A stretch of DNA of 10,954 nucleotides from an uncultured Ruminobacter sp. (GCA_900767005.1 CAAFXL010000299.1:1-10954), one strand, 5' to 3'. Numbered from the stretch's first letter, positions 1-6,311 are shown. A program made the numbers and translations. Notes: generated by a model not told the origin, from the sequence alone.

Positions 1-5
1 GATGA

Positions 6-30
6 TAAGACCCACTAAATGTGGGTCTTA
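6..30. terminator. Perfect 10-bp stem-loop, possible terminator
   Basis: Positions 6-15 and 21-30 are exact reverse complements (TAAGACCCAC / GTGGGTCTTA) with a 5-nt loop. Neither side carries a clean T-tract; on the plus strand the stem is followed by TACTTGTTTA. It may be the first of two stem-loops ending an off-window plus-strand gene, or a structured 3' end. The hairpin is certain; its role is inferred. Confidence 0.5.
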
Positions 31-41
31 TACTTGTTTAA

Positions 42-84
42 TCGGATTTTAGTCTCATAAAAAACTTACAAAATCCGAGTTTTT
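42..84 (+). terminator. Stem-loop with T-tract, likely terminator of an upstream plus-strand gene
   Basis: TCGGATTTT (42-50) pairs perfectly with AAAATCCGA (70-78) across a 19-nt loop, and the plus strand continues with G then five T at 80-84. The orientation suits a gene lying left of the window and converging on the minus-strand operon that ends at 167. The long loop lowers confidence. Confidence 0.45.
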
Positions 85-110
85 CATAATGTAGCAAATT
101 TTAAGCAAAC

Positions 111-147
111 AATAAAAAAGGCTCTTAAATTTGAGATTTAAGAGCCC
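111..147 (-). terminator. Intrinsic terminator of the ygiQ-lipoprotein-ychE operon
   Basis: GGCTCTTAAAT (120-130) and ATTTAAGAGCC (136-146) form a perfect 11-bp stem with a 5-nt loop. Read on the minus strand the stem is followed directly by six T (complement of 114-119). It lies about 20 nt past the stop codon of the MarC-family gene, as expected for a Rho-independent terminator. Confidence 0.88.
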
Positions 148-166
148 TTACAAATACTAAATTTTT

Positions 167-823
167 CTACTGAGCATTAATAAACTTTAAGAAGCTCTCC
201 ATATGAAATAATCCTTTAATTCCAGTTGCAATCATTTCAATTGCTATTGAGAGCATAATAATACCCATAATACGGGTAACGATATTAATACCAGTTTTCC
301 CCATTACCTTTATCATAAACTGTGATAATGAAAAAATTAGGAAAGATACTAATGAAAAAGCTACAATAACTAATAAAGTTCCACCATAGCCAATTACATC
401 AACTCCAACTTGACTACTAAAAACAATGGTTGAACTTATAGCACCAGGTCCTGCCATAAGTGGCATAGCAAGAGGAACTACCGCAATTGAATCTTTAGCA
501 CTAGCTTCTTTTCTTTCATCAGCATTATGTCTACCTTCTTCAAGCTTACCATGAATCATAACAAGAGCGATGGTTGCAATCATAATACCGCCTGCAATTT
601 GAAATGAATTAATGGAAATTGAGAACCAATTTAGAATCATTTTTCCAAACAGCATGGAAACAATTAAGATTATCGCCACTGCAAAATTTGCTGTGGCATT
701 AACTCTAAATCTTTCCGCCTTAGTATTAGATTCGGTAAGACTTGAAAATATCGGTAAAAGTCCAATTGGGTTAATGATTGCCATTAAACCAATGAAGTAC
801 TTTAAAAATTGCGTGTAATCCAT
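167..823 (-). CDS. ychE: MarC family (UPF0056) inner-membrane protein, YchE-like
   Basis: A 218-residue polytopic membrane protein of the MarC/UPF0056 family, close to the usual 200-220 residues. About six hydrophobic segments are visible (roughly 7-28, 42-62, 70-91, 115-136, 146-172, 181-205). Family hallmarks are NPIG in the first segment (18-21), PLMAGPGAIS at 121-130 and TGIN-V/I-TRIMG at 177-187; these blocks resemble E. coli YchE more than MarC or YhgN, as I recall those sequences. The molecular function of this family is not established; the old link of MarC to multiple antibiotic resistance has not held up. The start is well supported: GGAGG (complement of 830-834) lies 6 nt before the ATG. 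It is the last gene of a minus-strand operon, 47 nt after the lipoprotein gene, and is followed by a strong terminator. Family is certain; the ychE name rests on remembered similarity. Confidence 0.9.
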   Translation of the reverse strand: MDYTQFLKYFIGLMAIINPIGLLPIFSSLTESNTKAERFRVNATANFAVAIILIVSMLFGKMILNWFSISINSFQIAGGIMIATIALVMIHGKLEEGRHNADERKEASAKDSIAVVPLAMPLMAGPGAISSTIVFSSQVGVDVIGYGGTLLVIVAFSLVSFLIFSLSQFMIKVMGKTGINIVTRIMGIIMLSIAIEMIATGIKGLFHMESFLKFINAQ

Positions 824-870
824 GATTATCCTCCGCCTAAATTAGGTACAACTTAGATAAAACTTAAGAC

Positions 871-1509
871 TTACTTATTAGCCTCTTCTTCTTTAGCTTT
901 ACGCTCTTCAATTTCTTTTAACTTTTTAGCTTCTTCTTCCTTAGCAATCTTTCTTCTTTCAAGTTCTTTTACTAATTCTGGTGAAAACTCAAAATCACAA
1001 GTATTTGCTCCATCAAAATTAGTCGGAACATAGTGATATTCTTTAGTGCGTAAAATAAATTCTTTTTTTCTTTCCTTGCGTTCCTTAGTATTAAAGTACC
1101 ACTGGGTAAGTCTAGTTAAATTGATTGATAAATTATGGTAACGCATTTCATCACCAAAAACTAACACCCCACAATTAATTGCCATATCTAAATGGTCTCT
1201 AATTAAAAGCACCATTTGGCGGTCATTTAAATCAACATGAAGCATTTCATCATAGGCTCTAGCATGCATATCCATTACTTTTTGTTCTTCATAAGTAATT
1301 GAATCCTTAAATTCAGCGTGCATTCTCTTTTCAATTTCATCACGAATGCCGTTATGATCTGCATCAATTCCTTCTAAGGTTTTATCATATTCACTTATCT
1401 CTGATTCCTTTTGCTTACGGCAACCATTAAGCATTACCATAACCGCTATTAATGCAATAAACGCAAAAGTTACTTTCTTTAAATTTTTATTTATTGTTAA
1501 TAATGACAT
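871..1509 (-). CDS. Putative lipoprotein with EF-hand-like loop and charged C-terminal helix
   Basis: I do not recognise this 212-residue protein. The N-terminus has lysines, a hydrophobic stretch (about 13-27) and LNGC with the acylated cysteine at C30, a plausible type II signal peptide. Residue +2 is Arg, not Asp, so outer-membrane sorting is expected by the Lol rule. Just after it, residues 49-60 place D49, D51, N53, D57 and E60 at positions 1, 3, 5, 9 and 12 of an EF-hand-like calcium loop. The middle (about 64-175) is probably alpha-helical and has two cysteines, C113 and C171, which could form a periplasmic disulfide. Residues 178-212 are almost wholly Glu/Lys/Arg/Ala, a likely long charged helix. 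The gene starts 13 nt after the ygiQ stop codon, and its AAGGA overlaps that stop, so translation is probably coupled. Calcium binding is inferred from motif spacing only. Confidence 0.8.
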   Translation of the reverse strand: MSLLTINKNLKKVTFAFIALIAVMVMLNGCRKQKESEISEYDKTLEGIDADHNGIRDEIEKRMHAEFKDSITYEEQKVMDMHARAYDEMLHVDLNDRQMVLLIRDHLDMAINCGVLVFGDEMRYHNLSINLTRLTQWYFNTKERKERKKEFILRTKEYHYVPTNFDGANTCDFEFSPELVKELERRKIAKEEEAKKLKEIEERKAKEEEANK

Positions 1510-1522
1510 TTATCTTTAATCC

Positions 1523-3952
1523 TTATCTCTTTTTGCCATTTTTTGAAAAATTATTATTACCCTTTCTCATGCTCTCATTTCGATTAGGAGTCTTTTTACC
1601 TTTAGAATTAGATGGAGCTTTAAATTTATTATTGCTATTATAATTTCCTCGATTTTTATCGTGATTTTGATAATTTTGTCCCGTACGATTATCAAATCTT
1701 CCGCGATTTTGCTCTCTTCCTGAAAATTCTTCAGGTGGCACTAATGCTCCCTTATGGCGACCAATGAGCTCATTAAGGCCTAGTTCCCTTAAGACATCTC
1801 TAATCACCCTAAAATTCGCACTATCATGATATCTTAATATCTGCTTTTGGGTGCGTCTTGCAATTTCCCCTTTTACCACAAAAACATTTTCTTCAGATTT
1901 TGATGTAATTCTATCATATGGGTCAATCCCCGTATAATACATGGTGGTAGCTCCTGCCATGGGAGTAGGGTAAAAGTTTTGAACTTGGTCTAATCTAAAT
2001 CCATTTTCTTTAAGCCATAAAGCAAGCTTAATCATTGATAAAACAGTGGAACCTGGGTGCGATGACATAAAATATGGAATTAGATATTGAGTCTTATTAA
2101 CGCTAGAACTATAACTTTCAAAAAGCTCTTTAAAGCGATAATAAACATCGGTTCCAAGTTTAAGCATCTTACTAAGAACTTCTGGTTCTGTATGCTCTGG
2201 AGCAATCTTTAAATAGCCTCCCACATGATGCATCACCAACTCTTTAATATAGCGTTTATCTAAAAGAGCTAAATCAATTCTTACGCCAGATGCAATTAAA
2301 ACTTTTTTAATAAATGGTAAAGCTCGAACTTTACGATAAAGTTCAATTAACTTTGAATGATCCGTATTTAAAAATTTACAAGGCTCAGGATATAAACATG
2401 AAACTTTTCGGCAAACATTACGAGCTTTAAGGTTAGTACACCCTAAACGGTACATATTAGCACTTGGTCCCCCAAGATCCGAAATAATTCCCGTAAAGCC
2501 TGGGGTTTTATCCTTAATTTCCTCAATTTCTTCAATTACATTATCCTCAGACCTACTTTGGATAATCTTACCTTCATGAGCGACAATTGAGCAGAAACTA
2601 CATCCCCCAAAACATCCTCTCATTAATGAAACCGATGTTTTTATCATTTCATAAGCAGGAATAGTCTCACCATTATAACTTGGGTGCGGAACTCGCTGGT
2701 ACTTTATGCTATAAACATAATCCATTTCATCAGTGGTTAGCGGAAAAGCAGGTGGATTAATCCACACATATCTTTGTCCATGCTTTTGCATTAAAGCACG
2801 AGCACAATAAGGGTTAGTTTCACGTAGTAGTAGTGAAGCACTTAAAGCATATAAAAGTTTATCTTGTTTTACTTTTTCAGCTGAAGGTAAAAGTAAATAC
2901 TCATTTTCATGAGTCTTTACATAACCTTTAGCCTTTTGAGCGTAATTTACTCTTTCATCTAAAGTTGGAGCTTTTTTATCTTCTTTTATTTCATTATTTT
3001 CGTTTTTAATTTCGTTTAAATTTTCTGATAAGGTATTATCTTGTTTAGTTTTACTATCACCTTTTAAATTATCATCAGAAATTTTAGAAACTAAAGTAAA
3101 TGGAATTTTTTCATTATTTTTGGTATCTAAAAAAGTATTTTTTTCTTGTTTTTTTAAATTTTCTTTATGAGCGCAATAATCATCATAAGGATTTTTAAAA
3201 ACTAAAGGATTAATTTCAACTTGATTATCAGGTGACCTAAAATCTATCCCGACATAACCCTCTAATGCATCATTAACCATTACAGCGGTGTTTCGAACGT
3301 CACGAATGGTCTTAATACTTTCCCCCATCGATAAGCGATAAGCAATTTCAGCAAGAGGGCGTTCTCCATTCCCATAAACTAAGATATCAGCCTTACTATC
3401 AGCAAGTACTGAATTTTTAACAGTATCAGACCAATAATCATAGTGAGCAGCTCTTCTTAAAGAGGCTTCAATTCCCCCAATAATAATTGGAATATCCTTA
3501 AAAGCTTCTCTTAATCTTTGGCTATAAACGGTTACAGCTCTATCAGGGCGTTTTCCTGCCACCCCATTTGGGGTATAGGAATCATCAGTTCGAATTTTGC
3601 GGTCTGCAGTATAGTGATTAATCATGGAATCCATGTTGCCTGCATTTACCCCAAAAAATAAATTAGGGCGACCAAGCTTCATAAAATCATCTTTACTATG
3701 CCAATCAGGTTGACTGATAACGCCTACTCTAAAGCCCATTAATTCTAAGAATCTACCAACAATAGCTGTCCCAAAACTTGGATGGTCAATATAAGCATCC
3801 CCAGTTACAATAATAATATCGCAACTATCCCAGCCAAGTTCATCCATCTCCTTTCTACTCATTGGTAGAAATGGAGCAGGAAGTAAATCTATTGCCCAAT
3901 ATTTTGGATAATCTCTAATATCATCAAAACGTGTTTTAGAATAGGTATTCAT
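1523..3952 (-). CDS. ygiQ: YgiQ family radical SAM protein (UPF0313)
   Basis: An 809-residue radical SAM protein of the YgiQ family; the reaction is unknown. The order is the YgiQ N-terminal domain (about 10-260, with GDAYIDHPSFG at 51-61 and IGGIEASLRRAAHYDYW around 158-174), the radical SAM core with CX3CX2C at C447, C451 and C454 for the 4Fe-4S/SAM cluster, a second cysteine set (C505, C514, C519, C525) that I recall as conserved in E. coli YgiQ, and a C-terminal domain to about 740. It is longer than E. coli YgiQ (about 739) because of a Lys/Asn/Glu/Asp-rich insertion near 262-330 and an Asn/Arg/Lys-rich tail (about 745-809) that could bind nucleic acid. The start aligns with the E. coli N-terminus, but no Shine-Dalgarno precedes it: the upstream bases are almost all A and T. 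It is first in an operon with the lipoprotein and ychE, behind an extended -10 promoter. Confidence 0.95.
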   Translation of the reverse strand: MNTYSKTRFDDIRDYPKYWAIDLLPAPFLPMSRKEMDELGWDSCDIIIVTGDAYIDHPSFGTAIVGRFLELMGFRVGVISQPDWHSKDDFMKLGRPNLFFGVNAGNMDSMINHYTADRKIRTDDSYTPNGVAGKRPDRAVTVYSQRLREAFKDIPIIIGGIEASLRRAAHYDYWSDTVKNSVLADSKADILVYGNGERPLAEIAYRLSMGESIKTIRDVRNTAVMVNDALEGYVGIDFRSPDNQVEINPLVFKNPYDDYCAHKENLKKQEKNTFLDTKNNEKIPFTLVSKISDDNLKGDSKTKQDNTLSENLNEIKNENNEIKEDKKAPTLDERVNYAQKAKGYVKTHENEYLLLPSAEKVKQDKLLYALSASLLLRETNPYCARALMQKHGQRYVWINPPAFPLTTDEMDYVYSIKYQRVPHPSYNGETIPAYEMIKTSVSLMRGCFGGCSFCSIVAHEGKIIQSRSEDNVIEEIEEIKDKTPGFTGIISDLGGPSANMYRLGCTNLKARNVCRKVSCLYPEPCKFLNTDHSKLIELYRKVRALPFIKKVLIASGVRIDLALLDKRYIKELVMHHVGGYLKIAPEHTEPEVLSKMLKLGTDVYYRFKELFESYSSSVNKTQYLIPYFMSSHPGSTVLSMIKLALWLKENGFRLDQVQNFYPTPMAGATTMYYTGIDPYDRITSKSEENVFVVKGEIARRTQKQILRYHDSANFRVIRDVLRELGLNELIGRHKGALVPPEEFSGREQNRGRFDNRTGQNYQNHDKNRGNYNSNNKFKAPSNSKGKKTPNRNESMRKGNNNFSKNGKKR

Positions 3953-3995
3953 AAAAAAATCAAATATCTAATTAGCAAAAAATGAAATTATTGTA

Positions 3996-4004
3996 AGTAT
4001 ACCA
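3996..4004 (-). promoter_or_regulatory. Extended -10 promoter for ygiQ operon
   Basis: On the minus strand the sequence reads TGG-TATACT, an extended -10 element with the hexamer matching TATAAT at five of six positions. No -35 hexamer is evident at the usual spacing, which is typical of extended -10 promoters. Transcription would begin near 3989, giving a leader of about 36 nt. Confidence 0.5.
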
Positions 4005-4009
4005 TGAGT

Positions 4010-4024
4010 GCTAAAAATTTTAGC
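4010..4024. repeat. Perfect inverted repeat at the -35 position of the ygiQ promoter, possible operator
   Basis: GCTAAAA (4010-4016) and TTTTAGC (4018-4024) are exact inverted copies around a single central base. Such a compact palindrome at the -35 region of the minus-strand promoter is the shape of a dimeric repressor or activator site, but A/T richness makes short palindromes common. No regulator is identified. Confidence 0.35.
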
Positions 4025-4050
4025 TTTTATGGTAAAACTTTAATGCTTTT

Positions 4051-4078
4051 TAAGGTATTTTTTAGTAAAAAATCCTTA
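4051..4078. repeat. Bulged inverted repeat upstream of the icd promoter
   Basis: TAAGG(T)ATTTTTT (4051-4063) pairs with AAAAAATCCTTA (4067-4078), a 12-bp stem with one bulged T (4056) and a 3-nt loop. It sits about 20 bp upstream of the icd -35 box, between the two divergent promoters. The T-run is inside the stem, so it does not look like a standard terminator; it could be a protein site or chance in AT-rich DNA. Confidence 0.35.
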
Positions 4079-4098
4079 TCATGAAATAAACTAACATA

Positions 4099-4127
4099 GT
4101 GACAAACTTTTTTTAAGCGTGTAAAAT
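4099..4127 (+). promoter_or_regulatory. Sigma-70 promoter for icd
   Basis: GTGACA (4099-4104), 17 bp, then TAAAAT (4122-4127): five of six matches in each hexamer with optimal spacing. The predicted start near 4134 leaves about 147 nt of untranslated leader before the icd ATG. Confidence 0.6.
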
Positions 4128-4280
4128 CACACTTAAGAAAGCTGCGATATCCGCCATTATTTAGATGTATCAAATCGGCTAAAATCAACTGCTTTATATT
4201 TAGGACCTCAAAAAGAGGATTAGTCTAAAATACCCACTAGTTTGGTGGAAAATTTTATCAACTTGCAATAAGGAAATACT

Positions 4281-5531
4281 ATGATTTCTAAAGTTCAAAT
4301 TCCTTCAGACGGTGCCAAGATTACCGCTGATGCCCAAGGAAAACTAACCGTTCCTAATAATCCTATTGTTCCATATATTGAGGGTGATGGTATTGGTAAA
4401 GATGTAACCCCTGCAATGCTTAAGGTTGTAAATAGTGCAGTTAAGAAAGCTTATAATGGCGAACGCGAAATTAAGTGGATGGAAATCTTCGCCGGTGAAA
4501 AATCAACTAAGGTTTATGGCGAAAATGTATGGCTTCCAGAAGAAACTTATGATTTTATTAAAGATTACTGCGTAGCAATCAAGGGACCATTAACAACTCC
4601 TGTAGGCGGTGGTATTCGTTCATTAAACGTTTCTTTACGTCAAACTCTAGACCTATATATTTGCTTACGTCCAGTTCGTTACTTCCAAGGCGTTCCTAGC
4701 CCAGTTAAGCACCCAGAATACACTGATATGGTTATCTTTAGAGAAAATGCTGAAGATATCTATGCTGGTATCGAATGGGAAGCAGATTCTGAAGGAGCTA
4801 AGAAAGTTATCGATTTTCTAAGAAATGAAATGAAAGTAACTAAGATTAGATTCCCTGAAACTTGCGGTATTGGTGTAAAACCAATGTCAAAGGCTGGTAC
4901 TGAAAGATTAATTGGTGCTGCAATTGATTATGCAATTGCTAATGATAGAGCAAGTGTTACTATTGTTCACAAGGGTAACATCATGAAGTTTACCGAAGGT
5001 GGCTTTAAGAAATGGGGTTATGAATTAGCAGCTAAGAAGTATGGTGCTACTACCGATGAAAAGGGTGTAGTAAGCTTTAAGAACCCTAATACTGGCAAGA
5101 CTATTGTAGTTAAGGATTGCATTGCTGATGCATTCTTACAAAATATTCTTCTATATCCAAAAGATTATGATGTAGTTTGTGCGATGAACTTAAATGGTGA
5201 CTATATCTCTGATGCTCTAGCTGCTCAAGTTGGTGGTATCGGTATTGCTCCAGGTGCTAACATAGGTACTGGAGTTGCTTTATTTGAAGCAACTCATGGT
5301 ACAGCTCCAAAGCTAGCTGGCCTACAGAAAGCAAACCCAGGTTCAATCATCCTTTCAGCTGAAATGATGTTAAGACATATGGGTTGGGTAGAAGCTGCCG
5401 ACCTAATTATCTCTGGTATGGAAAAGGCAATTTCAAATAAGACTGTAACTGTTGATTTCTATTCACAGATGGAAAATGCAACTTTACGTTCAACCTCAGA
5501 ATTTGCTGATGATATTATCGCTAATATGTAA
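4281..5531 (+). CDS. icd: Isocitrate dehydrogenase (NADP-type family; cofactor site altered)
   Basis: Oxidatively decarboxylates isocitrate to 2-oxoglutarate in the cytoplasm, as a homodimer in this family. The length, 416 residues, equals E. coli Icd and nearly all blocks align with it. Substrate-site residues are present: S114, R120, R130, R154, Y161 and K231 (E. coli S113, R119, R129, R153, Y160, K230), plus metal ligands D307 and D311. The serine phosphorylated by AceK in E. coli is retained in GGGIRSLNVSLR. The NADP 2'-phosphate pocket is unusual: K344 remains, but Y345, Y391, R395 and R292 of E. coli are L345, V391, S395 and Y292, and V351 is A351. This points to weakened NADP+ preference, so NAD+ or dual use is possible. 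AAGGA (4270-4274) lies 6 nt before the ATG. The gene has its own promoter and terminator. Enzyme identity is certain; cofactor choice is inferred. Confidence 0.97.
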   Translation: MISKVQIPSDGAKITADAQGKLTVPNNPIVPYIEGDGIGKDVTPAMLKVVNSAVKKAYNGEREIKWMEIFAGEKSTKVYGENVWLPEETYDFIKDYCVAIKGPLTTPVGGGIRSLNVSLRQTLDLYICLRPVRYFQGVPSPVKHPEYTDMVIFRENAEDIYAGIEWEADSEGAKKVIDFLRNEMKVTKIRFPETCGIGVKPMSKAGTERLIGAAIDYAIANDRASVTIVHKGNIMKFTEGGFKKWGYELAAKKYGATTDEKGVVSFKNPNTGKTIVVKDCIADAFLQNILLYPKDYDVVCAMNLNGDYISDALAAQVGGIGIAPGANIGTGVALFEATHGTAPKLAGLQKANPGSIILSAEMMLRHMGWVEAADLIISGMEKAISNKTVTVDFYSQMENATLRSTSEFADDIIANM

Positions 5532-5556
5532 TTAACTTAGAAATAAAAGTTAATTA
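5529..5556 (+). repeat. AT-rich stem-loop overlapping the icd stop codon
   Basis: TAATTAACTT (5529-5538) and AAGTTAATTA (5547-5556) form a perfect 10-bp stem with an 8-nt loop; the first three bases are the icd stop codon. It has no T-tract and precedes the true terminator by 11 nt. It may stabilise the 3' end of the mRNA, or be fortuitous. Confidence 0.4.
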
Positions 5557-5567
5557 TTCTTATATTT

Positions 5568-5600
5568 AATGCTAGCAATAAAATATTGCTAGCATTTTTT
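5568..5600 (+). terminator. Intrinsic terminator of icd
   Basis: AATGCTAGCAATA (5568-5580) pairs exactly with TATTGCTAGCATT (5584-5596) around a 3-nt loop, and a run of T follows to 5600. It begins 36 nt after the icd stop codon, which isolates icd transcription from smpB. Confidence 0.9.
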
Positions 5601-5621
5601 ATTTTCTTCTTTCTTAAAAGC

Positions 5622-5650
5622 TTGCTTACCATTAATAAAAATCATAAAAT
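5622..5650 (+). promoter_or_regulatory. Candidate promoter for smpB
   Basis: TTGCTT (5622-5627), 17 bp, TAAAAT (5645-5650). The -10 is good and the -35 keeps only TTG. A start near 5657 would give a leader of about 90 nt. A promoter is needed here because icd is cut off by its terminator, but this assignment is tentative. Confidence 0.4.
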
Positions 5651-5700
5651 GATTAATCTTAAAATTAATTATTTATTTCTTAATTTTTAAACAAATAATC

Positions 5701-5726
5701 TTGGTTTATTTATTTAAACCAATTAA
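5701..5726 (+). repeat. Hairpin element, copy 1 (upstream of smpB)
   Basis: TTGGTTTA (5701-5708) pairs with TAAACCAA (5715-5722) around a 6-nt loop, followed by TTAA. The 24 nt at 5703-5726 match 6270-6293, upstream of ssrA, at 22 positions; both differences fall in the loop. It ends 20 nt before the smpB ATG, inside the predicted mRNA leader. Confidence 0.6.
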
Positions 5727-5746
5727 CTAAAATAATAAAGATAAAT

Positions 5747-6220
5747 ATGGCTGGAAAACAAAATACATCATCACAGATTGCGGTAAACAAACGTGCAACG
5801 CATGAATACTTTATCGAACAGCGTTTTGAAGCAGGTATTGCTCTTCAAGGCTGGGAAGTAAAGGCTTTACGCGAAGGAAAAGCAAGTATTGTTGATGGCT
5901 ATGTTATTGTTAAGGGCGGTGAAATATTTTTAATTGGTGCTACCATCACCCCCCTACAAATGGCATGTACTCATGTTGTCTGTGACCCAACAAGAACAAG
6001 AAAGCTTCTTTTAAATCGTAAAGAAATCGATAAAATTATCGGTCAAGTAAATAAGACTGGGCTTACTGTAGTTCCACTTAAGCTTTATTGGAAAAAATGC
6101 TATGTAAAACTTGAAATCGCTATTGTTCGTGGTAAAAAAGATCACGATAAACGCGATAGCATCAAAGATAGAGAATGGCAACGCGATAAAGCTCGTGTAA
6201 TGAAGAAGAACATGTATTAA
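5747..6220 (+). CDS. smpB: SsrA-binding protein SmpB
   Basis: SmpB binds the tRNA-like domain of tmRNA and delivers it to stalled ribosomes for trans-translation; it acts in the cytoplasm with the ssrA RNA encoded just downstream. The 157 residues match the family length (E. coli 160). Hallmarks are NKRATHEYFIEQRFEAGIAL around 14-33, LQGWEVKALREGKA at 33-46, DPTRTRKLLLNRKEID at 80-95, and the basic tail GKKDHDKRDSIKDREWQRDKAR, which in E. coli enters the mRNA channel and decoding centre. The ribosome binding site is weak: only AAAG precedes the ATG at 5747, but homology begins directly after the short N-terminal extension. The gap after icd (215 nt) contains a terminator, a candidate promoter and a hairpin element. 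Confidence 0.97.
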   Translation: MAGKQNTSSQIAVNKRATHEYFIEQRFEAGIALQGWEVKALREGKASIVDGYVIVKGGEIFLIGATITPLQMACTHVVCDPTRTRKLLLNRKEIDKIIGQVNKTGLTVVPLKLYWKKCYVKLEIAIVRGKKDHDKRDSIKDREWQRDKARVMKKNMY

Positions 6221-6226
6221 TTTTAT

Positions 6227-6255
6227 TTGACAAAGCATAAAAACCTAACTAAAAT
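6227..6255 (+). promoter_or_regulatory. Near-consensus sigma-70 promoter of ssrA
   Basis: TTGACA (6227-6232) is a perfect -35 box, followed after exactly 17 bp by TAAAAT (6250-6255), five of six for the -10. It begins 6 nt after the smpB stop codon. Transcription should start near 6262, giving a 5' precursor of about 50 nt to be trimmed from tmRNA. This is one of the two best promoter matches in the window. Confidence 0.8.
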
Positions 6256-6267
6256 TAATTCTAGTTT

Positions 6268-6293
6268 TAGGTTTATATGTTTAAACCAATTAA
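6268..6293 (+). repeat. Hairpin element, copy 2 (in the ssrA precursor leader)
   Basis: GGTTTA (6270-6275) pairs with TAAACC (6282-6287) around a 6-nt loop, then AATTAA follows. It is the partner of the element at 5703-5726. It lies inside the predicted 5' precursor of tmRNA and ends 18 nt before the mature 5' end. An alternative fold pairs AAACCTAA (6241-6248) with TTAGGTTT (6267-6274), but 6241-6248 lies upstream of the predicted transcription start. Confidence 0.6.
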
Positions 6294-6311
6294 TTTAAGT
6301 TTTTATTTATA

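Larger units (their letters stand above)
3953..4280. other. Divergent intergenic control region between ygiQ and icd
   Basis: These 328 nt contain no convincing gene. Reading left to right they hold the short ygiQ leader and its extended -10 element, a perfect 7-bp inverted repeat at 4010-4024, a bulged inverted repeat at 4051-4078, a near-consensus plus-strand promoter at 4099-4127, and a leader of about 147 nt before icd. The icd leader has only short possible stems (CCTC/GAGG near 4206-4218, CCAC/GTGG near 4234-4248) and a five-codon ATG-to-TAA run at 4165-4182 with no ribosome binding site. Confidence 0.75.

Noticed and set aside
612..818. Plus-strand 68-codon open frame inside ychE
   Set aside because: Lies entirely within the well-supported MarC-family gene on the opposite strand, has no ribosome site and gives no recognisable protein.
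4165..4182. Five-codon ATG-to-TAA frame in the icd leader as an upstream attenuator peptide
   Set aside because: No Shine-Dalgarno, no regulatory codon run and no competing stem-loop with a T-tract.
6011..6238. Minus-strand 75-codon open frame over the 3' half of smpB
   Set aside because: Antisense shadow of smpB; the hydrophobic look comes from reading Lys-rich codons in reverse.
6241..6274. Stem AAACCTAA/TTAGGTTT after smpB as an smpB terminator
   Set aside because: No T-run follows on the plus strand and it overlaps the ssrA -10 box; the pairing may be incidental. smpB transcripts may run into ssrA.
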